A DNA stretch of 33,492 bases from Candidatus Thalassarchaeaceae archaeon (GTDB lineage Archaea; Thermoplasmatota; Poseidoniia; Poseidoniales; Thalassarchaeaceae), in contig JAPYUP010000019.1 of the NCBI GenBank assembly GCA_029940695.1, forward strand, positions 1 to 33,492, read 5' to 3'. Under the pieces are notes generated by a model, which did no database searches, was not told the origin of the DNA, and saw only the letters and a list, made by a program, of their open reading frames with translations. This document shows, in pieces, positions 24,757 through 31,916 of the stretch (position 1 is the stretch's first letter; every line of letters begins with the position of its first letter). A program made the translations under genes and the position numbers.

Positions 24757-26055
24757 TTACTCAGACCTGAGTTCCTCGAGCGCCTCGATGACCGCGGTCT
24801 GGGTGATGCGACCCCCTTTCTCCCGCAGCCTCGCAGCAACGATATTGACTTCCTCTCCCTCTGCGCCCGCAGTCACAGCCATGTTCCTGACATGGAGCTT
24901 CATGTGCCCGGCTTGTATTCCCCCTGTGGCCAATGCGCGCAGGGCCCCCAGATTCTGAGCTAAGCCAGACGCCGCGATTACCTTAGCGAGCTCGTCAGCG
25001 GTCGTTACGCCTAGCAGTGCCACGTTTGCCTGCGCCGCGGGATGCACCCTGACCGCCCCCCCAACCAGTCCTACGGCCATCGGCAGCTCGATCGATCCGA
25101 CTAGGTTGCCATTATCGTCCTTGGACCACTCTGTGAGCGAGCCATAGGGCCTCTCGTAGGCTGCGTAGCTATGCGCACCGGACTCTATGGCCCTCCAGTC
25201 TTGGCCACACGCTATGGCCACGGCTGATATTGCATTCATGATGCCCTTGTTGTGCGTAGTGGCACGAAACGGGTCCGCCTTGGCGAAGTGGTAGGCCTGT
25301 ACGACGCCCCCTATGACTTCGGAACCCTGCCCCGGGTCATTGCCCGAATCCGACATCTCCTCAGGCGTGAATATTGCGCTAACTCGCGCTAAACGATGAA
25401 TTGCGAGGTTACTGATGATTCGCAGAATCACCGTCCCACCAGTCAGCCCCTCTATTGTCGGAGCAATCGTCTCCGCCATCGTGTTTACTGCATTGGCGCC
25501 CATGGCATCCCTGCAGTCAACCAGTATGTGCATGATCACCATAGGGCCGGAATCGGTTTCCAATACTCTCGCGTTGATGTCCTTGCAGCCCCCTCCGAAC
25601 TTGATTAGAATAGGGTCAACCTCATTGCAACTGGCAACTAGGTCGTTCTTCGATGCGATTATCGCGTCTTTGGCTGCTATTGGGTCCTCGCAGTCCACCA
25701 CTTGTATCTGTCCGATCATTATCGGGCCGTCATTGTTCGAGGTGAATCCACCATTGGCCAGGCATCGCTTGGCCATGTTGCTCGCAGCTGCCACCACGCT
25801 CGGTTCTTCGAGGACGAATGGGATCACATAGTGGGCACCGTCGATGACGAAATTCGTTGCTACCCCAATTGGCAGGGAGTATGTTCCGACAACGTTCTCA
25901 ATCATCCTGTCCGCTGCTTCCTCATCCAGCTCACCAGTCGCCCCCCACGCCTCAATCTGCTCCGATGTGAGCCCCGCAATCTCCGCAAGCAAGGCCCTTC
26001 TCTCCGCCACCGAGAGTTTGTAGAATCCTCTAAGACGACTGTTCTCTATGGGCAT
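24757..26055 (-). CDS. mvaA: Hydroxymethylglutaryl-CoA reductase, class II
   Basis: Reduces HMG-CoA to mevalonate, feeding isoprenoid (archaeal lipid) synthesis (432 aa, normal for class II). Class II features: N-terminus SRLRGFYKLSVAERRALLAE, ENVVGTYSLPIGVATNF, the catalytic Glu of LEEPSVVAAAS (E84), DAMGANAVNTMAE, Lys270 in THNKGIMNAI, Asp286 in CGQDWRAIE and the His in GGIQAGHMKLHVRNMAV. Most archaea have class I; class II is found in Thermoplasmatales, Archaeoglobus and some bacteria, which fits a Thermoplasmatota affiliation. A TATA-like GAATATA lies upstream (26101-26107). The fused aconitase-X gene at 4332 may supply a later step of the same pathway. Confidence 0.95.
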   Translation of the reverse strand: MPIENSRLRGFYKLSVAERRALLAEIAGLTSEQIEAWGATGELDEEAADRMIENVVGTYSLPIGVATNFVIDGAHYVIPFVLEEPSVVAAASNMAKRCLANGGFTSNNDGPIMIGQIQVVDCEDPIAAKDAIIASKNDLVASCNEVDPILIKFGGGCKDINARVLETDSGPMVIMHILVDCRDAMGANAVNTMAETIAPTIEGLTGGTVILRIISNLAIHRLARVSAIFTPEEMSDSGNDPGQGSEVIGGVVQAYHFAKADPFRATTHNKGIMNAISAVAIACGQDWRAIESGAHSYAAYERPYGSLTEWSKDDNGNLVGSIELPMAVGLVGGAVRVHPAAQANVALLGVTTADELAKVIAASGLAQNLGALRALATGGIQAGHMKLHVRNMAVTAGAEGEEVNIVAARLREKGGRITQTAVIEALEELRSE

Positions 26056-26100
26056 GCTCTTCTGTCTATTTCCTAGTGACTCGGGCTTCTAACCTTTTGT

Positions 26101-26107
26101 GAATATA
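26101..26107 (-). promoter_or_regulatory. Probable TATA box of the HMG-CoA reductase gene
   Basis: Read on the minus strand the sequence is TATATTC, preceded by GGG. It lies 46-52 nt before ATG 26055, so transcription would start around 26078 and leave a leader of about 20-25 nt, within which AGAAGAG may be a weak ribosome binding site. Confidence 0.4.
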
Positions 26108-26124
26108 CCCGAACCCCCTTGAAA

Positions 26125-26188
26125 AAAGCGTTAATCCAGTAGTTAACGCTTTGTTAACGCATTGTTGAAGCGTTAGTTACCCGTTAAC
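26125..26188. repeat. Array of GCGTTAA/TTAACGC sites (operator or origin-like)
   Basis: AAAGCGTTAA (26125-26134) and TTAACGCTTT (26143-26152) form a perfect 10-bp inverted repeat with an 8-nt spacer. Immediately after come GTTAACGC (26153-26160), AAGCGTTA (26168-26175) and CGTTAAC (26182-26188), with TTTAAC at 26195-26200. So four or five copies of one core lie in about 65 bp in both orientations. This density suggests binding sites for a dimeric regulator or an initiator protein. The nearest plus-strand gene encodes an Orc/AAA-like protein with a winged helix. Confidence 0.75.
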
Positions 26189-26203
26189 CCCTCATTTAAC
26201 AAA

Positions 26204-26236
26204 CCGATTCACTAAGCCGAACAACTTCCGATTCAC
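26204..26236. repeat. CCGATTCAC direct repeat pair
   Basis: CCGATTCAC occurs at 26204-26212 and 26228-26236, 24 bp apart, just downstream of the TTAACGC array. A related CGGATTTC follows at 26240. Two to three helical turns of spacing would place the copies on nearly the same DNA face if B-form. Function unknown. Confidence 0.45.
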
Positions 26237-26327
26237 CCCTCGGATTTCCTCAAATACCCGTAAATCCGCCCTCTGGGAAGCGTGAGGATGCGTGAACATT
26301 AAGAGTTCAAGACATCGCTGATGGCCT

Positions 26328-28106
26328 ATGGTCGTGAGCGACGTCTCGATGCTAGACATACCTCCTCTGCGGGGAAATCCGTTCGACCTGCGACCCATCG
26401 AGAGATCCAGGGCAGAGGATATCGTGGCACGCGGTGAAATCCTCACTGTCTGGAGGGAGCACATGCACTCGCAGTCGCCAAGGATGTTGCTCATCGTCGG
26501 AGAGAGGGGGTCTGGCCGAACCTCTCTGATTAATGTCCTCTCCTCGCAGACGACTAGGCACTTCGTCAGCCAGTACTGGCATGACGAGAACCCCCTAAAA
26601 CGCGTACTGAGTGAGATTTCAGTTACCTTTGGTGGTCACACGGTGCCGCAGACCATGCATCAGACGGTCGAACAGCTCGTCGAAACTCTGGACATCGAGG
26701 ATGGACCACTTCCCCTAATCGCCCTCGATTACCCCTCAAACGTCGACATCACTCCCTTCCTGACTCTGATTGCACCCATACTGCAGCGCCTCAGGGCTCT
26801 CGTTGTGGTCGCCCTCACCAATGCGCAGCTTGCCGCACTCGAGGAACCCGTGCAGGCCCTCTTCGACAAACCCGTACACTTGGAGCCACTAACGAGCAGT
26901 CAGATACAGAGTTTGGCAGACAACAGAGTCAGGAGAATGGCGAGGGAGAAGTGGCCGATTAACCTCCGATTGCTCGATTCAGTGCGTGCGAGCACGGGGG
27001 GCAACCCACGAGATGTCATACACCTCCTCCGAGATCTAATCGATGAAAAGCGAGGCACGGGCGCCGAGGGCACTTTTGAGAGGCTGCTTGGTTGGAATGC
27101 GCCCTTCAAGCCCGAACCAGTTCAGGCTGCAATAGTGGAAACCAAGATAGAGGAGAAATACGAACCGCTCGAAGAGCCTCAGTTGCCTGTTTCCGTCGAG
27201 GAAGACGAAATCGAAGACGACTGGGACGTCGAGCCTGATGACATGTGGGGGGACGAAGGCCTCGAGTCCGGAGAGGATGCGGAGCCGGACACAGAGCCCC
27301 GGGAAGAGGACGAGGAAGACAATGTCCATCATCCTGCCGAGCAGGGGGACACAGAACCCTTCAGAATCACCGACTGGGCGCCAGAAAAAGGAGGTTTCAT
27401 GCTAATGGAGGAAGGCACCGAGCCACCCCCCAAGCAGTCGCGGTCAGGAGGATTCTCCGGATTGATGGGCAGGTCTAGGCAAGTCTCAGACCACATGCCC
27501 ACTGGGACTGACGACACCCCAATAACTGAGTCCCATACGCCCAGCCCGCCTTCAATCACACCCCATGACTTCGAACCGGAGCCAGCCAATCCTCCCAAAC
27601 AGAGGACTGCACCGAAGTCCATCGATACGTCAACCACCTCTACCGCCGAGAGTCCCGTTTTCGCAACCGAAGGGGAGTTATGGACTGTAGACTCAGACCT
27701 AGAAGATACCCTCCCTGAAATTCCAGATGATCCGCTCGAACCCGAGGCCTTCGATACTCTGGAACCAGCGTTCGAAGAGGAGTTTCCGAGTGACCCGGGC
27801 ATCGTGGAGGAAGCCCCACCGACCTATGCACCAGTCAACATAGGCCCGAGATGGGAGTCTGCGGATGCCCTGGACGAGGCCCACTTAGGCTCTATGAGCG
27901 ATGCTGAGCGACTTGTCGTCTCAATCGCAGGCCAGCGTGAGATATCTCCCTCGGACACTGAAATCCAAGCCCGTCTCGAGGTCGGCCGTCCCCGATTATC
28001 CCAGATTTACAACGCCCTCCAGAGGTCGGGCATCCTATCGGCCCGTAAGGAGGGCCGCAGTAGGCTGTTCAAGCTGAGTGACGCTGCGGCAGAGATGCTC
28101 CCGTGA
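26328..28106 (+). CDS. Degenerate Orc/AAA-like P-loop protein with acidic linker and C-terminal winged helix
   Basis: 592 aa. N-terminal ~240 residues: NPFDLRPIERSRAEDIVARG then EILTVWREHM (Orc/Cdc6-like lead-in), P-loop GERGSGRTS (58-66), LPLIALDYPSNVD at the Walker B position, and STGGNPRDVIHLLRDLI in the lid. The P-loop lysine is replaced by Arg64 and the usual DE of Walker B is absent, so ATP hydrolysis is doubtful. Residues about 270-510 are acidic, Pro/Ser-rich and probably disordered. The C-terminal ~75 residues (MSDAERLVVSIAGQREISPS then TEIQARLEVGRPRLSQIYNA) look like a winged helix for DNA binding. ATG 26328; DUF357 follows 9 nt downstream. Likely a DNA-binding scaffold or regulator. 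Specific function is not known to me. Confidence 0.75.
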   Translation: MVVSDVSMLDIPPLRGNPFDLRPIERSRAEDIVARGEILTVWREHMHSQSPRMLLIVGERGSGRTSLINVLSSQTTRHFVSQYWHDENPLKRVLSEISVTFGGHTVPQTMHQTVEQLVETLDIEDGPLPLIALDYPSNVDITPFLTLIAPILQRLRALVVVALTNAQLAALEEPVQALFDKPVHLEPLTSSQIQSLADNRVRRMAREKWPINLRLLDSVRASTGGNPRDVIHLLRDLIDEKRGTGAEGTFERLLGWNAPFKPEPVQAAIVETKIEEKYEPLEEPQLPVSVEEDEIEDDWDVEPDDMWGDEGLESGEDAEPDTEPREEDEEDNVHHPAEQGDTEPFRITDWAPEKGGFMLMEEGTEPPPKQSRSGGFSGLMGRSRQVSDHMPTGTDDTPITESHTPSPPSITPHDFEPEPANPPKQRTAPKSIDTSTTSTAESPVFATEGELWTVDSDLEDTLPEIPDDPLEPEAFDTLEPAFEEEFPSDPGIVEEAPPTYAPVNIGPRWESADALDEAHLGSMSDAERLVVSIAGQREISPSDTEIQARLEVGRPRLSQIYNALQRSGILSARKEGRSRLFKLSDAAAEMLP

Positions 28107-28115
28107 GGTGCCTAG

Positions 28116-28403
28116 ATGGACGACACCATCACGACCGAACGCATTGAGAGATATTTCTCCCTCACCGCCGAGGCAAGGGCGAAGGCGACTCCTGCAACGC
28201 GAAACCCAGAGGACGAGATCAGGCTGCGTATTATGGTGGGGATGTGCGACGACTACGTCGCAGATGCCCGTCACTTCATGGATGCAGGGGATTTCGTCAG
28301 CGCATTCGGGGCGATTAACTACGCTCATGCGTGGCTCGATGCCGCTGTGAGAATCGGCCTGATGGATGGCCACGGCGACGATCGGCTGTTCACGTTGCCC
28401 TAG
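28116..28403 (+). CDS. DUF357 archaeal protein
   Basis: Small conserved archaeal protein of unknown function (95 aa, typical length). The sequence ITTERIERYFSLTAEARAKA followed by DDYVADARHFMDAGDFVSAF then AINYAHAWLDAAVRIGLMDG and the end DDRLFTLP match DUF357 closely; the family is an all-helical bundle. ATG 28116 follows the AAA-like gene by 9 nt with GAGGTG upstream, so they are probably co-transcribed. Its stop overlaps that of the convergent PIN-domain gene by 4 nt (CTAG, used on both strands). Confidence 0.85.
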   Translation: MDDTITTERIERYFSLTAEARAKATPATRNPEDEIRLRIMVGMCDDYVADARHFMDAGDFVSAFGAINYAHAWLDAAVRIGLMDGHGDDRLFTLP

Positions 28404-28789
28404 GGGCTTACGAGGCGCAGCGCTGGCCCTGAAGTGACCTCGATGTAGGATCCTCCGGCATCGATCAATCGCTCCTTGAGCCTTCGATCGACCGTCAGCA
28501 CAGGCCACGAGTTCTCTACTGCCAAGGAGACGAGCGTATCGTCGGTGTGGTTTACCTCTGCTGCAGCGACGGATTCAGCACGTCTGTCAAGCAGGTCGAG
28601 CAAGAGCCCCCTCCTCTCGCCATCCAGTACTCCCAACTCATCCCTGACGCTGCCAATGAGAAGCAGACTTGCCTCTCCGACCACGTCACCAAGGGCCGAA
28701 TCGAGATTCAGGCCTGCATCGACCAGCGATACCCAGCCACAGGTGTCGACCAGTACTCCGACCATGCCATCAGCCTGTGATGGTTCCAT
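28400..28789 (-). CDS. PIN-domain nuclease-like protein of the aIF2-gamma cluster
   Basis: Predicted Mg-dependent ribonuclease fold (129 aa). PIN acidic residues: Asp in VLVDTCGWVSLVD near the start, Glu in VRDELGVL, Asp in NHTDDTLVSLA and Asp in PVLTVDRRLKERLID. In many archaea a PIN protein follows the gene for aIF2-gamma, linked to rRNA processing or the translation machinery, and that position is kept here. ATG 28789 overlaps the aIF2-gamma end by 20 nt; ATG 28765, 4 nt after that stop, would remove eight residues. There is no antitoxin partner next to it, so a VapC toxin is less likely. Confidence 0.8.
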   Translation of the reverse strand: MEPSQADGMVGVLVDTCGWVSLVDAGLNLDSALGDVVGEASLLLIGSVRDELGVLDGERRGLLLDLLDRRAESVAAAEVNHTDDTLVSLAVENSWPVLTVDRRLKERLIDAGGSYIEVTSGPALRLVSP

Positions 28790-30002
28790 GACCGATTAGA
28801 CGCCAACGTGACCCGACCCTTCTGGATAGGGTAATCTTACTGCCCTCCTTGGCACAAATAGGGAGTCTGAGATCGAGTGTCGCCTTCTTGGCTTTGATCG
28901 CAGATACGGTACCTACGCTGGTCGCCGTTGCCGAGTTTACCATCAACATCTCGTTTGGCTGCAGCGGACGGATTCCCCCTTCTTCCTCAGTTCCGCTAGC
29001 GACCATATTCTCTAGCAACTGGAGATCCAGGCTCAGCACCTCCCATATGGGGGGCAGTTCGCCCTCTCTGGCCATGACCTGGCCAGATAGGTCGTCAGCC
29101 TTGGTGGCGAGTGGGTCTAAGGGAGTAGCGATTCCGCACAGCCCCCCAGCATGAGCGGTTTCTAGGTCGATGCCACCACCCTGGATACCTCCTATGGTCG
29201 TCCTGAGCGGTTCCCAACGAGTCTTGCTGCCATCCTGGATCCTACGCCCGGGAGCAATCAGGATTCTGTCACCGACGCTGAAAGAACCCTCGACTATGCT
29301 GCCACCGATGATCCCCCCCTTCAGGCCCTCAGGCCTGATGCCAGGTCGATTCACATCGAAAGAGCGGGCCACATACATCAGCCCTCCACCATCCTTGGAG
29401 CGATCGGGCGTAGGAATCGTGCCCTGAATCGCCTCAATTAGGATGTCGAGGTTAACGTCATGATGCGCAGAGACGGGGATGATCGGCGCATTCTCGGCAA
29501 TCGTGTCACTGATGAACTCCCGGATCTCTGAGTAGGATTCAATGGCCCGCTCCCGGCTGACGATGTCGATTTTATTCTGGACAACTACGATGTTCTCGAT
29601 TCCGGCGATTTCCAGTGCAGCGAGGTGCTCACGGGTCTGTGGTTGTGGGCACTTTTCCGTCGCCGCCACAAGTAGCAGGGCCCCATCCATTATCGATGCC
29701 CCGGAAATCATCACTGCCATGAGAGTCTCGTGACCAGGCGCGTCGACGAATGACACGATTCTGAGCAGGTCCCCATCACCCCCTTCACCGTCCGGATGCT
29801 TCCCCTCAGCATAGTGACGGCCATCGCTAGTCTTGTAGAATGCCGTGTCTGCGTAGCCCAGCTTTATGCTGATGCCTCGCTTCTTCTCTTCAGAGTGGGT
29901 GTCTGTCCACGTCCCGGAGAGCGCCTGAGTCAGAGTCGTCTTGCCATGATCGACGTGACCAACCATCCCGATATTCACTTCGGGCTGATTGGCAATGGTC
30001 AT
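28770..30002 (-). CDS. eif2g: Translation initiation factor aIF2, gamma subunit
   Basis: GTPase that carries initiator Met-tRNA to the small ribosomal subunit (410 aa, normal). GTPase motifs: GHVDHGKTTL (G1), VDAPGHETLMAVM (G3), NKIDIV (G4) and PVSAHHDVN (G5). RSFDVNRPG and GGVIGGS-like GGIIGGSIVEG start domain II; SRRVGSRWRLIGHGTI ends domain III. The zinc-knuckle segment between switch I and G3 (about 50-82) has no cysteine in this protein, whereas most archaeal aIF2-gamma proteins have a Cys cluster there. It lies between S6e and the PIN gene, the common archaeal order. Confidence 0.96.
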   Translation of the reverse strand: MTIANQPEVNIGMVGHVDHGKTTLTQALSGTWTDTHSEEKKRGISIKLGYADTAFYKTSDGRHYAEGKHPDGEGGDGDLLRIVSFVDAPGHETLMAVMISGASIMDGALLLVAATEKCPQPQTREHLAALEIAGIENIVVVQNKIDIVSRERAIESYSEIREFISDTIAENAPIIPVSAHHDVNLDILIEAIQGTIPTPDRSKDGGGLMYVARSFDVNRPGIRPEGLKGGIIGGSIVEGSFSVGDRILIAPGRRIQDGSKTRWEPLRTTIGGIQGGGIDLETAHAGGLCGIATPLDPLATKADDLSGQVMAREGELPPIWEVLSLDLQLLENMVASGTEEEGGIRPLQPNEMLMVNSATATSVGTVSAIKAKKATLDLRLPICAKEGSKITLSRRVGSRWRLIGHGTITG

Positions 30003-30024
30003 TGTCAGTTCATCACCTCAGTCG

Positions 30025-30513
30025 TCACTCCTCTTCGCCAGAGGGCTGATCGACAAGGGGTTCACCGTCAATTATCCCAGCGAGCGAGCGCTTGCCGAAC
30101 TCGACGACCTTCAGATTGATTTGGCGGGTGTCATGGCTGATTACATTGCCACGGAGGTTCCGGCGCTTACGGAGCCCATCGTACTTGTAGCGGTATATCT
30201 TACTATTCTTCTTCACGTACTTCTTGCCCTTGTAACCCACGCCAGCAGTGATTAGAATCGACTTTACCCCTCCCCCATCTAGGTCCGGTCTCATCGGCCT
30301 TCCTGTGGTGTCCGCGCCACCGGTAATCTCCAACTTGTATCCTGACAGCGCCTTGTCGCCATCGCCCACGAACATTCCGTCCACAGAGTCACCAATCCTC
30401 TTGCCTAGGAAATGGTTGTAGTTCGCCCCAGTGATGTCGACGGCGAATGATCTCCCCTCCGAGGCTGCGGCCGTGTCGTTGACAACGGCCTTGAAGGACT
30501 GCTCACCTGCCAT
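30025..30513 (-). CDS. rps6e: 30S ribosomal protein S6e
   Basis: Component of the small ribosomal subunit in archaea and eukaryotes (162 aa). The core FAVDITGANYNHFLGKRIGD, then GYKLEITGGADTTGRPMRPD and the basic stretch KYVKKNSKIYRYKYDGLRKR are diagnostic. The acidic end PLVDQPSGEEE is slightly extended compared with the shortest archaeal versions. ATG 30513 has a TATA-like element upstream. 22 nt separate it from aIF2-gamma, so S6e, aIF2-gamma and the PIN gene form one operon. Confidence 0.96.
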   Translation of the reverse strand: MAGEQSFKAVVNDTAAASEGRSFAVDITGANYNHFLGKRIGDSVDGMFVGDGDKALSGYKLEITGGADTTGRPMRPDLDGGGVKSILITAGVGYKGKKYVKKNSKIYRYKYDGLRKRRNLRGNVISHDTRQINLKVVEFGKRSLAGIIDGEPLVDQPSGEEE

Positions 30514-30548
30514 CTATTCACTCCGGACGGCATCCCGACATACGGCCC

Positions 30549-30554
30549 CTATAA
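30549..30554 (-). promoter_or_regulatory. Probable TATA box for the S6e operon
   Basis: Minus strand reads CTCTTATAGGGG, with TTATAG at 30554-30549. It lies 36-41 nt before ATG 30513, giving an expected start near 30525-30528 and a leader of about 12-15 nt. Confidence 0.45.
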
Positions 30555-30584
30555 GAGCGGTTCGGAGTCGTCGCAGCCGCTCAC

Positions 30585-31796
30585 TCAGGCATGCAACAAG
30601 TCTCGCTCAATCCTGCTCTCCAAAGCAGCCGGTGCGGTGTTGGTCATAGTGATGAACTGAGTCCTGCCCCTTCCTTGCGCCGAGTTATCAGTCCTGCTCT
30701 CTATTAGCCCCTCGGCCTCGAGGTGCTTCATGTGCTTCCAGAAGGTCGTGTAGCCGAGAGGCTTGGAGTTGTGCTCCTCGCATACCAGCTCGTACAGTTT
30801 TCGAGCGTCTCCGCTGGTTATTTCCTCGGCCTTCTTGAGCCTCCTGCATATTCCTAGGAGGACCAGCTTCTGGTGCTTGCTCAACTCGTGGACCTGGCTC
30901 GGCTCGATAGTCGCCGCCCTACGGGTGCTGGGTCGCACGTCCTCGGTTAGCACGTCACCACGTCCGGCTTTCTCGGCTCGACGAACCGCCGCTTCGAGGA
31001 GTTCGATGGCTAGACGGGCATCGCCGCCTGCCTCTGCAGCAAATCTCCCAATCTTCGCCAGCGTCTCGTCGCTCACAGACCCCGGTCTGCAGGAGGCCTC
31101 GTAGCGCTGCCTAGCGATGCCAATCAGCTCACCCGCATCGTAGGGTGGCATCACCAGTACGGTGCTCTCACCGAGCCGAGACTTGATGGCTTGCTCAAAG
31201 AGGTTGAAGAGAGAAGGGTCCTGACTCACCAGGATTAGCGACACCGACCCCAACTCGTCCTGCCCCTCGTCGATTCTGAGCAGTTTGTAGATCAGGTCGG
31301 AGCTGTCTCTGCGAACCAGAATGTCCACCTCGTCGAGGACCAGAAGCAAGTGATTGCCATGCGTATTCAGATTCCTGCGAATGGTTTGGATGATTTCTCC
31401 AGAACTGAACCCGCGTTCCGGGTGCCCCGAGTCGAGTGACAGGGCGATCTGCTGCAGGACCTGAGAGGTGGAGGGGTGGTTCCTGCAGTTGACGTGGGCG
31501 AGCACGATTTTCCTGCGCCCCTCAAGCTTGCTGCTCAGATCGAGCCCGAACCTGTGCGTAAGAACGGTCTTGCCCGAGCCGACATTACCAGTGACCACCG
31601 CTCTGCAGCTGACGCGGTGGCTCTCTATGCCTAAGAACATGGACGCCAGCTCACCGAGCTGAGCGTCTCTGCCAATAAGCTCTGGCGGCGTCCAGTCGTA
31701 GGATAACGGCTCCTTGGTCAGCAGGACCTTGCCCGCCCCGATCCTGTCGAGATAGTCCGCCATCGCTGTATTCTTCCTCTCGACGTTCTTAGACAT
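30585..31796 (-). CDS. cdc6: Orc1/Cdc6 replication initiator
   Basis: AAA+ protein that recognises the replication origin and helps load MCM (403 aa). Walker A is GNVGSGKTVLTHRF, Walker B LLLVLDEVDILV, and sensor 1 ILVSQDPSLF. Lead-in LIGRDAQLGELASMFLG and the lid AAEAGGDARLAIELLEAAVR are typical. A winged-helix domain follows (SKHQKLVLLGICRRLKKAEE to the end). Two hydrophobic heptads before it may be the initiator-specific motif. I start it at ATG 31796 (MSKNVERKN); the frame extends to 31826. It faces away from the membrane protein gene at 31917. Archaeal origins often lie beside this gene, here the 120-nt gap 31797-31916. Confidence 0.95.
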   Translation of the reverse strand: MSKNVERKNTAMADYLDRIGAGKVLLTKEPLSYDWTPPELIGRDAQLGELASMFLGIESHRVSCRAVVTGNVGSGKTVLTHRFGLDLSSKLEGRRKIVLAHVNCRNHPSTSQVLQQIALSLDSGHPERGFSSGEIIQTIRRNLNTHGNHLLLVLDEVDILVRRDSSDLIYKLLRIDEGQDELGSVSLILVSQDPSLFNLFEQAIKSRLGESTVLVMPPYDAGELIGIARQRYEASCRPGSVSDETLAKIGRFAAEAGGDARLAIELLEAAVRRAEKAGRGDVLTEDVRPSTRRAATIEPSQVHELSKHQKLVLLGICRRLKKAEEITSGDARKLYELVCEEHNSKPLGYTTFWKHMKHLEAEGLIESRTDNSAQGRGRTQFITMTNTAPAALESRIERDLLHA

Positions 31797-31916
31797 ATTC
31801 GGTGCAGTGCGCACGCGTACGGGCACCTGCGAAGGTAACGCTTGGACGATGCCCTAATTTTCGGTGTTTTGATAGGCCGAGGCGGACTAGGCGGTAACGG
31901 AGGCGATTGTGTCAGA
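31797..31916. other. Intergenic gap upstream of orc1/cdc6
   Basis: 120 nt between divergent genes. It holds an AT-rich element (CTAATTTT, 31854-31861) that could be a promoter for the plus-strand gene, two GGTAACG repeats (31834-31840 and about 31892-31898), and a TAACGCTT site (31836-31843). I do not see a canonical archaeal ORB element. Confidence 0.4.
31836..31843. promoter_or_regulatory. TAACGCTT site in the orc1/cdc6 upstream region
   Basis: TAACGCTT is identical to the core of the array at 26125-26188 (present there as TAACGCTT at 26144-26151 and as AAGCGTTA at 26126-26133 and 26168-26175). It sits 40 nt before the orc1/cdc6 start. An 8-mer match can occur by chance, but its place here is suggestive. 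Confidence 0.3.

Larger units (their letters stand above)
26056..26327. other. 272-bp AT-rich intergenic region with repeated TTAACGC sites
   Basis: Largest gene-free gap in the window. From left to right it contains a TATA-like element for the HMG-CoA reductase gene, a run of TTAACGC-type sites (26125-26188), two CCGATTCAC direct repeats, and an AT-rich ACATTAAG at 26296-26303 that could be the promoter of the gene at 26328. It is notably richer in A and T than the flanking genes. It separates two divergent genes. Confidence 0.7.

Noticed and set aside
28400-28789. PIN protein as a VapC toxin
   Set aside because: No small antitoxin gene is adjacent, and position after aIF2-gamma is a known archaeal arrangement.
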